Assembly (NCBI GenBank): GCA_022841885.1
Contig: JALHQP010000023.1
Coordinates: 1 to 37,076, forward strand
Origin: Aquincola sp.
GTDB lineage: Bacteria; Pseudomonadota; Gammaproteobacteria; Burkholderiales; Burkholderiaceae_C
DNA length: 37,076 nt
Reading direction: 5' to 3'
Part shown: piece by piece, positions 8,809-17,922 of the stretch
Numbering within the stretch: position 1 is the first letter of the stretch
Layout of the letters: each line of letters opens with the position of its first letter
Position numbers and translations under genes: made by a program
Notes under the pieces: model-generated
Seen by the model: only the letters and a program-made list of their open reading frames with translations
The model's database searches: none
Told to the model about the DNA's origin: nothing

Positions 8809-9750
8809 ATGGCAGAGCGCAATACCTTCGACCCCGTCACCCTGCGCCTGTTCGTCGCCGTCTGCGAGGAGCGCAACATTGCGCGCGCCGCCGAGCGCGA
8901 GGCCATCGTCGCCTCGGCGGTCAGCAAGCGCATCGCAGCCATCGAGGCCGAGGTCGGTGCACCGCTGCTGGTGCGCGGCCGGCGCGGCATCGAACCCACC
9001 GCCGCGGGCCAGGCACTGCTGCGCCAGGCGCGCGAGGTGCTGTCGACGATGGCGCGCATGCACGCCGAGCTGTCCGACTTCGCCACTGGCGCACAAGGCA
9101 GCGTGCTGGTGCTGGCCGCGCCTTCGGTGCTGGCCGAGGACCTGGCCGACGACATCGGTGCCTTCCTGAAGCGGCACCCCAAGGTGCGCGTGAGCCTCGA
9201 CGAGCGCGTCAGCCCGGACATCGTCAAGAGCGTGCGCGAGGGCACCGCCGACCTCGGCGTGCTGTGGGACCTGTCGGACATGGGCGGCCTGCACACCGTG
9301 CCCTACCGGCACGACCGGCTGTGCCTGGCCGCGCCGCTGGGTCATCCGCTGGCCCAGCGCAAGCGCATCGCCTTCGCCGAGGCGCTGCCGCATGTCAACG
9401 TGGCCGTTGCCCCCGGCGGCATGATGGACCGTCTTCTGCAGCGCGAAGCAGCCCGCCTCGGGCAGCCGCTGGTCAAGCGCATGCAGGTCTCGAGCATGGA
9501 CGCCGCAGCGCGCATCGTCGCCGCCGGCCTCGGCCCCGCGATCCTGCCGCGCGAGGCCGTGCTGGCCCACTCGGCGGCGCAGAGCCTGGCCCTGGTGCCG
9601 CTGACCGACGCCTGGGCGCAGCGCCAGTTCGTGATCTGCCATCGCGCCGACGGCAGCGTGTCGGCGGCGACGCGGCTGCTGGTGGAGGCCTTGCGAGTCG
9701 CCGCAGCCGGTCCGCCGACCGGGCGGCCGGGACGGCCGAGACGGCCGTGA
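8809..9750 (+). CDS. LysR-family transcription regulator
   Basis: A 313-aa LysR-type regulator. Residues 8-67 form the winged helix-turn-helix (LRLFVAVCEERNIARAAERE, then SAVSKRIAAIEAEVGAPLLV, RRGIEPTAAG). Residues about 95-300 form the effector-binding domain with GSVLVLAAPSVLAEDLADDI. It is transcribed away from the lyase/CoA-transferase/binding-protein unit across 69 bases, so it probably controls that unit in response to its substrate or a CoA-derivative. The C-terminus ends in a Gly-Arg-Pro repeat (TGRPGRPRRP) encoded by an imperfect 9-base tandem repeat. Family assignment is firm; target and effector are inferred. Confidence 0.93.
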   Translation: MAERNTFDPVTLRLFVAVCEERNIARAAEREAIVASAVSKRIAAIEAEVGAPLLVRGRRGIEPTAAGQALLRQAREVLSTMARMHAELSDFATGAQGSVLVLAAPSVLAEDLADDIGAFLKRHPKVRVSLDERVSPDIVKSVREGTADLGVLWDLSDMGGLHTVPYRHDRLCLAAPLGHPLAQRKRIAFAEALPHVNVAVAPGGMMDRLLQREAARLGQPLVKRMQVSSMDAAARIVAAGLGPAILPREAVLAHSAAQSLALVPLTDAWAQRQFVICHRADGSVSAATRLLVEALRVAAAGPPTGRPGRPRRP

Positions 9751-9788
9751 TACACCATCACCGTGAGCTGCACCTTCGAGCACAAGCC

Positions 9789-10313
9789 ATGAAGCCCGAC
9801 TGCGCGGTACGCCGCATCGATGCCCTGAACGAGGCCGACGCCCAGGGCCTCGCCGACCTGCTGATCGACTGCGTCGACGGCGGCGCCTCGGTCAGCTTCA
9901 TGCACCCGCTGACACGCGAACGTGCCCTGCTCTTCTGGCGCCGCATCGGCGAAGGTGCCGCACAGGGCGAGCGCGTGCTGCTGGTGGCCGAGGACGAGCA
10001 TGGCGTCGTCGGGACCGTGCAGGTGATCCTCGACCAGCCCGAGAACCAGCCGCACCGTGCCGACGTGGCCAAGATGCTGGTTCACCGGCGCGCGCGCCGC
10101 CGCGGCTGGGGCGAGCGGTTGATGCAAGCGGCCGAGCGCGAAGCGCAGGCCGCGGGCAAGACGCTGCTGGTGCTCGACACCGCGAGCGCCGACGCCGAGC
10201 GCCTGTACGCGCGCTTGGGCTGGCAGCGCTGCGGCGTGATTCCCGGCTACGCGCTGCTGCCGCAGGGTGGCCTGTGCGACACGACCTACTTCTACCGCCA
10301 GCTCGGTGCCTGA
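9789..10313 (+). CDS. GNAT-family N-acetyltransferase
   Basis: A 174-aa single-domain GNAT acetyltransferase. The acetyl-CoA-binding region is recognisable: VVGTVQVIL, then the conserved motif A stretch VAKMLVHRRARRRGWGERLM, then the helix and strand TLLVLDTASADAERLYARLGWQRCG. The substrate cannot be told. The open frame continues far upstream, but the ATG at 9789 gives the normal GNAT length and start. It lies 38 bases after the LysR gene on the same strand and converges with the TerB-like gene 21 bases beyond its stop. No strong ribosome site is seen. Confidence 0.85.
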   Translation: MKPDCAVRRIDALNEADAQGLADLLIDCVDGGASVSFMHPLTRERALLFWRRIGEGAAQGERVLLVAEDEHGVVGTVQVILDQPENQPHRADVAKMLVHRRARRRGWGERLMQAAEREAQAAGKTLLVLDTASADAERLYARLGWQRCGVIPGYALLPQGGLCDTTYFYRQLGA

Positions 10314-10334
10314 GCGCCTGGCCGCGCCAAGGGG

Positions 10335-11015
10335 TCAGCCACCCGCCTTCGCGCGCGCCTCGAGGTCGGCCTTCAGTTCGGCCGGCAGCTTGAGCTGGCG
10401 CGCCAGCTCGTCGAGGTAGGCGCGCTCCATCGTCGTCGTGTCGTCGGCGACGATCACGCTGGCCAAGTAGATCTCGGCGGCCATCTGCGGGCTCGTGCTT
10501 GCGGCCGCCACCTCGGCGGGCTCGACCGGACGGCGCAACTCGTCCTCGACCCAGCGCCGCGTCGCGGGGTCGGCGTCGAGGCGCTGCAGTTCGGCCTCGA
10601 CAGCACCGCGCTCGCGCTCGTCCAGGTGGCCGTCGGACTTGGCGGCCGCGATCAGCGCCTTGAGCATCGCGCGGCTGTGGTCCTCGAGCTGCGGCGTGGG
10701 CAAGGCTTCGAATGACGGCAGCGCGGGCCGCGTGGCCTGCGGTGCGCCGGCCGCCGCCGCCGGTACGCTCGCCTGCTGCTTGGCCTGCCAGTCGTTGTAG
10801 ACGCGCCAGGCCAGCGTGCCCAGCGCGGCAACGGTGCCGATCTTCAGCGCCTTGCCGCCAAGGCGGCGGCCGCTGCGGCTGCCCAGCAGCAGCGCGAGTG
10901 CGCCGCCGGCCGCCGCGCCAGTGGCGTACTTGCCGAGGTCGCCGGACTGCTTCGCCGTCTCGACCTTCGACACGCCCGACTTCAGCAGCTGTTCGAGAAG
11001 ATTCTGGATGCTCAT
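10335..11015 (-). CDS. TerB-like/DUF533 inner-membrane protein
   Basis: A 226-aa protein of the YebE/DUF533 type, function unknown. The N-terminus is MSIQNLLEQLLKSG; a glycine/alanine-rich membrane segment with a charged end follows (about residues 30-50, GAAAGGALALLLGSRSGRR) and a second hydrophobic part near 55-70 (IGTVAALGTLAWRVY). After an Ala/Pro linker, residues about 110-226 form an acidic, all-helical TerB-like domain (AMLKALIAAAKSDGHLDERE, MAAEIYLASVIVADD) that in relatives binds metal. The ATG at 11015 is chosen over the in-frame GTG two codons earlier because GAGG lies 5 bases before it. It is divergent from the methyltransferase gene. Confidence 0.85.
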   Translation of the reverse strand: MSIQNLLEQLLKSGVSKVETAKQSGDLGKYATGAAAGGALALLLGSRSGRRLGGKALKIGTVAALGTLAWRVYNDWQAKQQASVPAAAAGAPQATRPALPSFEALPTPQLEDHSRAMLKALIAAAKSDGHLDERERGAVEAELQRLDADPATRRWVEDELRRPVEPAEVAAASTSPQMAAEIYLASVIVADDTTTMERAYLDELARQLKLPAELKADLEARAKAGG

Positions 11016-11060
11016 GGCCACCTCGGCGCAACGCGCCCGACTTCGATGGAGCGAACTCTA

Positions 11061-11089
11061 TCGCCAGCGCCAGCCTGCTGGCGCATACT
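11061..11089 (+). promoter_or_regulatory. Candidate promoter with a hairpin in the spacer (methyltransferase gene)
   Basis: TCGCCA (11061-11066) and CATACT (11084-11089) each match 4 of 6 consensus bases and are 17 bases apart. The spacer together with its edges is a perfect 7-bp stem, GCGCCAG/CTGGCGC, with loop CCTG (11067-11084). Transcription would start near 11097, which favours the ATG at 11127. Confidence 0.3.
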
Positions 11090-11126
11090 GGGCCACGAGC
11101 GTGAGCCCTTCGCGGCGCTCGCTCGC

Positions 11127-11834
11127 ATGCCGGGCTACCGCACCCACCAGACGCGCATCGCCATCGATGGCGTCGACGACCTCGTGATCCGCTCGCTGGC
11201 CGACCGTCGGCAGTTCCACGACCCGCAGGGCCATGCGGCGCTGCTGGGCATCTCGTCGGCCAGCTGGCCGCTGTTCGGCATGCCCTGGCCGTCCGGCCTG
11301 CAGCTCGCGGCCCACCTGGCGGCGCGGCCCGTGCAGGCGGGCGAGCGCATCCTCGAGATCGGCTGCGGCCTGGCCCTGCCCAGCCTGGTGGGCCACCGGC
11401 GCGGCGCCGACATGACCGCGAGCGACTGCCACCCACTGGCCGCCGCCTTCCTGCGCGCCAACCTGCGCCTGAACGGCCTGGAGCCGATGAGCTACCGCCA
11501 TGGGCAGTGGAACGTGCCGGCGCGCGAACGGGCGCGCGACGGCCCGGCCCGCGGCAGCATCGTGCGCGGGCGCTACGACCTGATCATCGGCAGCGACCTG
11601 CTCTACGAGCGCGACGCGCGCGGTGGCCTGGCCGCATTCATCGCGCACCATGCCAAGGCCGACGCGCTGGTATGGATCGTCGACCCGGACCGCGGCAACC
11701 GCCCCGCCTTCCACCGCGACATGGCCGGTGCCGGCTTCACACGCGACGAGCAGCGGCTCGACCGCGAGGCCGCCGAGGGCGTCGCGGCCTACCGCGGACG
11801 CCTGCTCAGCTACCGCCGCGGCCTGTCAGCCTAG
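11127..11834 (+). CDS. Class I SAM-dependent methyltransferase
   Basis: A 235-aa Rossmann-fold methyltransferase. SAM-binding motif I is [15 protein letters not shown]; the acidic residue ending strand 2 is in [21 protein letters not shown], and [14 protein letters not shown] is the post-III region, as in nicotinamide/lysine N-methyltransferase-like (METTL21-type) proteins. The substrate is unknown. The frame is open 27 codons upstream to 11046, but ATG 11127 (MPGYRTHQ) fits homologues and the proposed promoter. Its stop overlaps the end of the convergent VOC gene by 9 bases. Confidence 0.85.
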   Translation: MPGYRTHQTRIAIDGVDDLVIRSLADRRQFHDPQGHAALLGISSASWPLFGMPWPSGLQLAAHLAARPVQAGERILEIGCGLALPSLVGHRRGADMTASDCHPLAAAFLRANLRLNGLEPMSYRHGQWNVPARERARDGPARGSIVRGRYDLIIGSDLLYERDARGGLAAFIAHHAKADALVWIVDPDRGNRPAFHRDMAGAGFTRDEQRLDREAAEGVAAYRGRLLSYRRGLSA

Positions 11835-12290
11835 GGCGGCGATCACCGCAGGCGGTGCCTGCACCAGCTCGATCAGCACGCCCTCGCCGCCGAGCGGGAA
11901 CGTCTCGTTGCCCTTCGGGTGGATGAAGCAGATGTCGTGGCCGGCGGCGCCCTGGCGGATGCCCCCGGGCGCGAAGCGCACGCCGTGCGCGCTCATCCAC
12001 TCGACCGCCTTCGGCAGGTCGTCGACCCACAGGCCGATGTGGTTCAGCGGTGTGGCATGCACGGCCGGCTTCTTGTCCGGGTCCAGCGGCTGCATCAGGT
12101 CCACCTCCACCGCGAGCGGTCCGTGGCCGAGTGCGCAGATGTCCTCGTCGACGTTCTCGCGTTCGCTGACGAAGGTGGACTTGACCTCGAGCCCGAGCAT
12201 GTCGACCCAGAGCGCGCGCAGGCGCTGCTTGTCCGGGCCGCCGATGGCCACTTGCTGCAGACCCAGGACACGGAAGGGCCGGTCGCTCAT
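11826..12290 (-). CDS. VOC-fold protein, probable methylmalonyl-CoA epimerase
   Basis: A 154-aa vicinal-oxygen-chelate protein with two beta-alpha-beta3 modules. The second module has [18 protein letters not shown] and FIHPKG...[12 protein letters not shown], closely like the HPK-GVLIELTQ signature of methylmalonyl-CoA epimerases, which convert (S)- to (R)-methylmalonyl-CoA between the carboxylase and the mutase. By alignment the metal ligands would be Gln13, Glu62, His84 and Glu141; in the well-studied epimerase the first is His, so this site is altered. It is the last gene of the scpA-meaB-pccB-pccA operon, with an ATGA overlap with the phosphatase gene before it, which strongly supports the role. 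Automated labels such as lactoylglutathione lyase are the alternative. Confidence 0.75.
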   Translation of the reverse strand: MSDRPFRVLGLQQVAIGGPDKQRLRALWVDMLGLEVKSTFVSERENVDEDICALGHGPLAVEVDLMQPLDPDKKPAVHATPLNHIGLWVDDLPKAVEWMSAHGVRFAPGGIRQGAAGHDICFIHPKGNETFPLGGEGVLIELVQAPPAVIAALG

Positions 12291-13339
12291 GTGATCCCCA
12301 GTTCGTCGAAGCCGATGCGGTGCGCCTGCAGCACCTGGTTGGTGGTGCCGCGCAGCGACAGGGCCACGCGCTGCGCGGCGAAGTCGATGTCGACCAGGCC
12401 GTAGTGCGGCACGGTAACGAGGGGGCCCATGCGATTCGGCCCGTCCTCCTTCGCGTTCGCCCACGGGTGCGTCACGCCGCTGCTCGTCATCTCGTACAGC
12501 GGATGCGGCAGCACACCGCCTGCCTCGCGGTAGAGCGCCCCGATGTGCCGGTCACCCGAGACGACCACCACGCCGCGCGCGCCGCTGTCGCGGATCAGCC
12601 GGTACAGGCGATCGCGTTCGGCCGGCAGGTTGCCCCAGCACTCCCAGCCATGGCCCTCGACCACGCACTGGATGCTGCTGACGATCACACGCACGTCGGC
12701 GCTCTCGCGCAGCCGGGCCTCGAGCCATTGCCACTGCGCGGCGCCGAGCATCGTCTTGGCCGGGTCGGCGTCGGGCAGGTAGCGCTCCCTGCCGGGCGCG
12801 CCGCGCTGGTCGGTGACCTTCAGCGGCGAGCGGAACCAGCGTGTGTCCAGCGCGATCACCTGCACGCGCCGGCCGGCGCGCTCGATCCACTGCGCGTGGT
12901 ACAGGCCTTCGCGTGCGCGGCGCGGGTCATCTGCCGCGACGCGCCAGAAGCGCAGCAGCTCGTCCTTGCTCGCCTGCTTGTGCTCGAACGCCGCGCCGCC
13001 GTCGTTCAGCCCGAAGTCGTGGTCGTCCCAGATCGCCAGATGCGGCACGGCGGCGCGCAGGCGCTCGAAGTTGGCATGCTGCGCCTGTGTGTCGTAGGCG
13101 CGGCGCAGGCGCGCGATGTCGAACGGCCGCTCGCTGGCGTAGACGTTGTCGCCGGCGAAGACGAAGAAGTCGGGCCTCTCCGCCAGCGCCGCGTCCCAGA
13201 CCGGCTGCGGCTTGTCCTGGTCGGCGCAGGAGGCCACGCCGATGCGCACACGCGCACCGCGGCCCGCGTCCGCACTCGCGCAGCCGGCCAGCGCCGCCGC
13301 GCCGGCAACGATGACGTCGCGTCGCGCCAGCCCGGTCAT
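12287..13339 (-). CDS. PhoD-like metallophosphatase, Tat-type lipoprotein
   Basis: A 350-aa exported phosphoesterase of the PhoD-like family. The N-terminus has a twin-arginine-like ARRDVIVAG, a hydrophobic stretch and the lipobox LAGC with Cys20, so it is probably a Tat-exported lipoprotein. Metal-binding motifs are in order: AGDNVY (residues 62-67), WDDHDFG (104-110) and SGDRHIGAL near 245. The classical PhoD is longer; this short form lacks the N-terminal Ig-like domain. The substrate is unknown. It overlaps pccA upstream and the VOC gene downstream, both by ATGA, so it is translated as part of the propionyl-CoA operon, although its expected place is outside the cytoplasm. Confidence 0.85.
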   Translation of the reverse strand: MTGLARRDVIVAGAAALAGCASADAGRGARVRIGVASCADQDKPQPVWDAALAERPDFFVFAGDNVYASERPFDIARLRRAYDTQAQHANFERLRAAVPHLAIWDDHDFGLNDGGAAFEHKQASKDELLRFWRVAADDPRRAREGLYHAQWIERAGRRVQVIALDTRWFRSPLKVTDQRGAPGRERYLPDADPAKTMLGAAQWQWLEARLRESADVRVIVSSIQCVVEGHGWECWGNLPAERDRLYRLIRDSGARGVVVVSGDRHIGALYREAGGVLPHPLYEMTSSGVTHPWANAKEDGPNRMGPLVTVPHYGLVDIDFAAQRVALSLRGTTNQVLQAHRIGFDELGIT

Positions 13340-15387
13340 GCGAACGAAACGATCGGCTGGTCCACCGCCAGGCTCTCGCCCTTCTTCGCCAGCACTTCCT
13401 TCACCGTGCCGTCCTGCGTGGCGGTGAGGATGTTCTCCATCTTCATCGCCTCGATGACCGCCAGCTTCTCGCCGGCCAGCACCTTCTGCCCCGGCTGCAC
13501 CGAGATGTCGGCCAGCAAACCGGGCATCGGCGAGAGCAGGAACTTGGACAGGTCCGGCGGCGCCTTGTGCGGCATCAGCTTCATCAACTCGGCCGCGCGC
13601 GGCAGCAGCACCAGGGTCTGGATCGCGCTACCGTTGTGCGCGACGCGGATCGCCAGCGGGCGCTTCTCGCCACCCCGCTCGACCTGCGCCGTGAAGGCCT
13701 TGCCGTTGCAGGTGCCCAACATCAGCACCTCGCCGAGCTTGCTCTCGCTCTGGATCGCGAAGTGGCGCTCGCCGATGACGACATCCGCCTTGCCCGCGGT
13801 GGCATCGAACTGATCGATGTGCACCGCGTGGTATTCGTGCGCGCCATCGGGCTTGAGCACCACCACCACCAGGTCCGGCAGGCTGGTCGCGCCGTGGCCT
13901 GCGATCTGGCCACTGATGCCCATGGCGCGCTCGCGCGCCTTGCGCCGCACGAAGGCTGCCAGCGCCACCAGGAACAGCGGGTCGTCGTGCGCCACGTCGG
14001 CCGCCGAGAAGCCCCTGCCGTAGTGCTCGGCGATGAAACCGGTGTTGAAGTCGCCGTCGACGAACTTCGGGTGTGCCAGCAACGCCGACTGGAAGGGCAC
14101 GTTGCTCGAGATGCCGCGGATGACGAAGGCGTTGAGCGCCTCGCGCATCTTCGCGATCGCGTCGAGCCGGTCGCGGCCATGCACGATCAGCTTGGCGATC
14201 ATCGAGTCGTAGAACATCGGGATCTCGCCGCCCTCGTAGACGCCGGTGTCGACGCGCACACCGCCGCCCTCGGGCTGCGCCTGCGCCGCCTCCATCGTCG
14301 CCGCCGGCGGGCGGAACGTGACCAGGCGCCCGGTCGACGGCAGGAAGTTGCGGAACGGGTCCTCGGCGTTGATGCGGCACTCGAGGGCCCAGCCCTGGCG
14401 CGGGATCTGCTCCTGCGTGAACGGCAGCGCCTCGCCGGCGGCCACGCGGATCATCAGCTCCACCAGGTCCAGGCCGGTGATGCACTCGGTAACCGGGTGC
14501 TCGACCTGCAGCCGCGTGTTCATCTCGAGGAAATAGAAGCTCTGGTCCTTGCCGACCACGAACTCCACGGTACCCGCGCTCTGGTACTTCACCGCCTTGG
14601 CCAGCGCGACGGCCTGCGCGCCCATCGCCTGGCGCGTCTCGTCGCTGATGAAGGGCGACGGCGCCTCCTCGATCACCTTCTGGTGCCGACGCTGGATCGA
14701 GCACTCGCGCTCGTGCAGGTAGACCACGTTGCCGTGCGCGTCGCCCAGCACCTGGATCTCGATGTGGCGCGGGCTCTCGACGAACTTCTCGATGAACACG
14801 CGGTCGTCGCCGAAGCTGTTCCTGGCCTCGTTGCGGCACGACCTGAACCCTTCGAAGGCCTCCTTGTCGTTGAAGGCCACGCGCAGCCCTTTGCCGCCGC
14901 CGCCGGCGCTGGCCTTGATCATCACCGGGTAGCCGATGTCCTTGGCGATCTTCACCGCCTGCTCGGGCGTCTCGATCGCCTCGTTCCAGCCCGGGATGGT
15001 GTTGACCTTGGCTTCTTGCGCCAGCTTCTTCGACGCGATCTTGTCGCCCATCGCGGCGATGCTGTGGTGCTTGGGGCCGATGAAGACCAGGCCCTCGTCC
15101 TCGACGCGTTTGGCGAACGCCTCGTTCTCCGACAGGAAGCCATAGCCGGGATGGATGGCCTCGGCGCCGGTGGCCTTGGCCGCGGCGATGATCTTGTCGG
15201 CGACGAGGTAACTCTCGCGGCTGGGCGCGGGGCCGAGCAACACCTTCTCGTCGGCCAGTTCCACGTGCAGCGCGTCGCGGTCGGCCTCGGAGTACACGGC
15301 CACGGTGGCGATGCCGAGCTTCTTGGCCGTCTTGATCACGCGGCAGGCGATCTCGCCGCGGTTGGCAATCAGGATTTTCTTGAACAT
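13336..15387 (-). CDS. pccA: Propionyl-CoA carboxylase, biotin-carrying alpha subunit
   Basis: A 683-aa acyl-CoA carboxylase alpha subunit. It carries the biotin carboxylase domain (MFKKILIANRGEIACRVIKT start; ATP-grasp loop KASAGGGGKGLRV; RRHQKVIEEAP; EMNTRLQVEHPVTE), a middle BT-type domain of about residues 450-600 that contacts the beta subunit, and a C-terminal biotinyl domain with EAMKMEN, where Lys649 would be biotinylated. The frame is open 13 codons upstream, but ATG 15387 gives the standard start. It lies 8 bases after pccB and overlaps the phosphatase gene. The neighbouring mutase, and a length close to that of PCC alpha subunits, argue for propionyl-CoA rather than methylcrotonyl-CoA. 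Confidence 0.93.
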   Translation of the reverse strand: MFKKILIANRGEIACRVIKTAKKLGIATVAVYSEADRDALHVELADEKVLLGPAPSRESYLVADKIIAAAKATGAEAIHPGYGFLSENEAFAKRVEDEGLVFIGPKHHSIAAMGDKIASKKLAQEAKVNTIPGWNEAIETPEQAVKIAKDIGYPVMIKASAGGGGKGLRVAFNDKEAFEGFRSCRNEARNSFGDDRVFIEKFVESPRHIEIQVLGDAHGNVVYLHERECSIQRRHQKVIEEAPSPFISDETRQAMGAQAVALAKAVKYQSAGTVEFVVGKDQSFYFLEMNTRLQVEHPVTECITGLDLVELMIRVAAGEALPFTQEQIPRQGWALECRINAEDPFRNFLPSTGRLVTFRPPAATMEAAQAQPEGGGVRVDTGVYEGGEIPMFYDSMIAKLIVHGRDRLDAIAKMREALNAFVIRGISSNVPFQSALLAHPKFVDGDFNTGFIAEHYGRGFSAADVAHDDPLFLVALAAFVRRKARERAMGISGQIAGHGATSLPDLVVVVLKPDGAHEYHAVHIDQFDATAGKADVVIGERHFAIQSESKLGEVLMLGTCNGKAFTAQVERGGEKRPLAIRVAHNGSAIQTLVLLPRAAELMKLMPHKAPPDLSKFLLSPMPGLLADISVQPGQKVLAGEKLAVIEAMKMENILTATQDGTVKEVLAKKGESLAVDQPIVSFA

Positions 15388-15395
15388 GCCGGCGC

Positions 15396-16928
15396 TCACA
15401 ACGGAATGTTGCCGTGCTTGCGCCACGGGTTCTCGATGTTCTTGTCCTTCAGCATCGCCAGGCTGCGGCAGATGCGCTTCCTCGTTTCGTGCGGCTGGAT
15501 CACGTCGTCGATGTAGCCGCGCGCGCCGGCCACGAAGGGGTTGGCGAAGCGCGCCTTGTACTCGGCCTCCTTGGCAGCCAGCTTGGCCGGGTCACCCTTG
15601 TCCTCGCGGAAGATGATCTCCACCGCGCCCTTGGCGCCCATGACCGCGATCTCGGCGTTGGGCCAGGCGAAGTTGACGTCGCCACGCAGGTGCTTGCTGC
15701 TCATCACGTCGTAGGCGCCGCCGTAGGCCTTGCGCGTGATCACGGTCACCTTGGGCACCGTGCACTCGGCGTACGCGTACAGCAGCTTGGCGCCATGCTT
15801 GATGATGCCGCCGTACTCCTGGCTCGTGCCCGGCATGAAGCCCGGCACGTCGACGAAGGTCACCACCGGGATGTTGAACGCGTCGCAGAAGCGCACGAAG
15901 CGCGCCGCCTTGATGCTCGACTTGATGTCCAGGCAGCCGGCCAGCACCAGCGGGTTGTTGGCCACCACGCCGACCGTGCGTCCTTCCATGCGCGCCATGC
16001 CGATCACGATGTTCTTCGCGTAGTCGGGCTGCAGCTCGAAGAAGTCGCCGTCGTCGACCACCTTGAGGATCAGCTCCTTGATGTCATAGGGCTTGTTGGG
16101 GTTGTCCGGCACCAGCGTGTCGAGCGACAGGTCGCTGCGGTCGGCCGGGTCGGCGTTGGGCCGCACCGGCACGCCGTCGCGGTTGTTCAGCGGCAGGTAG
16201 TTGAAGAAGCGGCGCAGCATCAGCAGCGCCTCGACGTCGTTGTCGAACGCGCGGTCCGCCACGCCGCTGCGGCCGGTGTGGGTCAGCGCGCCGCCCAGTT
16301 CCTCGGCCGTCACCTCCTCGTGCGTCACCGTCTTCACGACCTCGGGGCCGGTGACGAACATGTACGAGCTGTCCTTCACCATGAAGATGAAGTCGGTCAT
16401 CGCCGGCGAGTACACCGCGCCACCCGCACAGGGGCCCATGATCATGCTGATCTGCGGAATCACGCCCGAGCTCATCACGTTGCGCTGGAACACTTCGGCG
16501 TAGCCGCCGAGCGAGGCCACCCCCTCCTGGATGCGCGCGCCACCCGAGTCGTTGAGGCCGATCACCGGCGCGCCGACCTTCATCGCCTGGTCCATCACCT
16601 TGCAGATCTTCTCGGCGTGCGCTTCCGACAGCGCGCCGCCGAAGACGGTGAAGTCCTGGCTGAACACGAACACCAGGCGGCCATTGATCATGCCGTAGCC
16701 GGTGACCACGCCGTCGCCCGGGATCTTGTTGTCGGCCATGCCGAAGTCGACGCAGCGGTGCTCGACGAACATGTCCCACTCCTCGAAGCTGCCCTGGTCG
16801 AGCAGCAGCTCGATGCGCTCGCGTGCGGACAGCTTGCCCTTGGCGTGCTGCGCGGCGACGCGCTTTTCGCCACCGCCCTGGCGCGCGGCGGCGCGCTTGT
16901 TCTCGAGTTGGTCGATGATGTCGTGCAT
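15396..16928 (-). CDS. pccB: Propionyl-CoA carboxylase, beta subunit
   Basis: A 510-aa carboxyltransferase subunit that transfers carboxyl from biotin to propionyl-CoA to give (S)-methylmalonyl-CoA. Crotonase-fold halves are visible: N-terminal [40 protein letters not shown] and [16 protein letters not shown]-terminal [20 protein letters not shown] and [20 protein letters not shown] 16928 is used rather than the open frame 24 codons upstream, because AAGGAG lies 6 bases before it and the start MHDIIDQLE is the family one. It follows meaB by 16 bases. Confidence 0.95.
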   Translation of the reverse strand: MHDIIDQLENKRAAARQGGGEKRVAAQHAKGKLSARERIELLLDQGSFEEWDMFVEHRCVDFGMADNKIPGDGVVTGYGMINGRLVFVFSQDFTVFGGALSEAHAEKICKVMDQAMKVGAPVIGLNDSGGARIQEGVASLGGYAEVFQRNVMSSGVIPQISMIMGPCAGGAVYSPAMTDFIFMVKDSSYMFVTGPEVVKTVTHEEVTAEELGGALTHTGRSGVADRAFDNDVEALLMLRRFFNYLPLNNRDGVPVRPNADPADRSDLSLDTLVPDNPNKPYDIKELILKVVDDGDFFELQPDYAKNIVIGMARMEGRTVGVVANNPLVLAGCLDIKSSIKAARFVRFCDAFNIPVVTFVDVPGFMPGTSQEYGGIIKHGAKLLYAYAECTVPKVTVITRKAYGGAYDVMSSKHLRGDVNFAWPNAEIAVMGAKGAVEIIFREDKGDPAKLAAKEAEYKARFANPFVAGARGYIDDVIQPHETRKRICRSLAMLKDKNIENPWRKHGNIPL

Positions 16929-16944
16929 GGGGACTCCTTGCTGC

Positions 16945-17922
16945 TCAGTTCTTTGTCTCGAAGCGGTCCAGCAGCGTGCGCGCTGCGACCGTGGGTGCAC
17001 TGCGCGAGGCCTTCACGTCGGCCAGCGTGTGCGGCAGCGCCGCGCGCACCGCCGGATGCTGGCGGAAGTCGGCCAGCAGGCGCGCATGCACGATGTCCCA
17101 CAGCCAGGCTTCGCGCTGCCCTGCGCGGCGCGCGTCGAACGCGCCCGTGTCGCGTCGGCGCAGGGCCTCGGCCTGCACGGCCTGCCAGAAGGCGTCGACG
17201 CCGGCGCCGGTGACCGCGCTGAGTTTGAGCACCGGCGCGGCATGGTGCTCGCCCCGGCCATGAAAGCCGAACACGCGCAGTGCGCTCGTGATCGTGGCCT
17301 GCGCGCGCGTGGCCGCGTCCTCGTCGATGTCGGCCTTGTTGATCACCACCAGGTCGGCCAGCTCCATCACGCCGCGCTTGATCGCCTGCAGGTCGTCGCC
17401 GGCGTTGGGCAACTGCAGCAGCACGAACAGGTCGGTCATGCCGGCCACCGCGATCTCGCTCTGACCGACACCGACCGTCTCGACGATCACGATGTCGAAC
17501 CCGGCCGCCTCGCACAGCAGCAGCGCCTCGCGCGTGTGCTCGGCCACGCCGCCGAGCGCGCCCGAAGTCGGGCTCGGGCGGATGAAGGCCTTGTCGTGCA
17601 CCGACAGGCGCTCCATGCGCGTCTTGTCGCCGAGGATCGAGCCGCCGGACAACGAGGACGACGGATCGACCGCGAGCACCGCGATGCGGTGTCCCTGCCC
17701 GATCAGGTGCAGCCCCAGCGCCTCGATGAAGGTGCTCTTGCCCACGCCCGGCACGCCGGAGATGCCCAGTCGCAGCGAGCGCCCGGTGGAAGGCATCAGT
17801 GCGTCGAGCAGCGCATCGGCTTCGCGCCGGTGGTCGGCGCGCGTCGACTCGGTCAGCGTGATCGCCTTGGCCAGCGCGCGGCGGTCGCCGCGCACCAGCT
17901 GCTCGGCCAAGCTCGAACTCAC
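16945..17922 (-). CDS. meaB: MeaB/ArgK-type G3E GTPase, mutase chaperone
   Basis: A 325-aa P-loop GTPase that protects and reloads methylmalonyl-CoA mutase with adenosylcobalamin. Motifs are Walker [10 protein letters not shown] (residues 56-64), [20 protein letters not shown] (switch and Mg-binding), ETVGVGQSE and the guanine-specific NKAD. It was once called ArgK. The start codon is GTG at 17922, overlapping the mutase stop as GTGA; so it is translated directly after the mutase that it serves. Confidence 0.95.
   Translation of the reverse strand: MSSSLAEQLVRGDRRALAKAITLTESTRADHRREADALLDALMPSTGRSLRLGISGVPGVGKSTFIEALGLHLIGQGHRIAVLAVDPSSSLSGGSILGDKTRMERLSVHDKAFIRPSPTSGALGGVAEHTREALLLCEAAGFDIVIVETVGVGQSEIAVAGMTDLFVLLQLPNAGDDLQAIKRGVMELADLVVINKADIDEDAATRAQATITSALRVFGFHGRGEHHAAPVLKLSAVTGAGVDAFWQAVQAEALRRRDTGAFDARRAGQREAWLWDIVHARLLADFRQHPAVRAALPHTLADVKASRSAPTVAARTLLDRFETKN

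Noticed and set aside
9715-9750. Short tandem repeat (9-base GGCCGNGAC units) at the LysR 3' end
   Set aside because: It has only two to three imperfect units inside coding sequence and gives a plain Gly-Arg-Pro tail; not a repeat element.
7614-10313. Roughly 900-codon plus-strand frame ending with the acetyltransferase
   Set aside because: The part before 9789 is a shadow of the lyase and LysR genes; only the last 174 codons form a GNAT domain.
13567-15516. Plus-strand open frame of about 650 codons opposite pccA
   Set aside because: It is antisense to a complete, certain gene and has the His/Arg/Leu-rich composition of a shadow frame, with no known domain.
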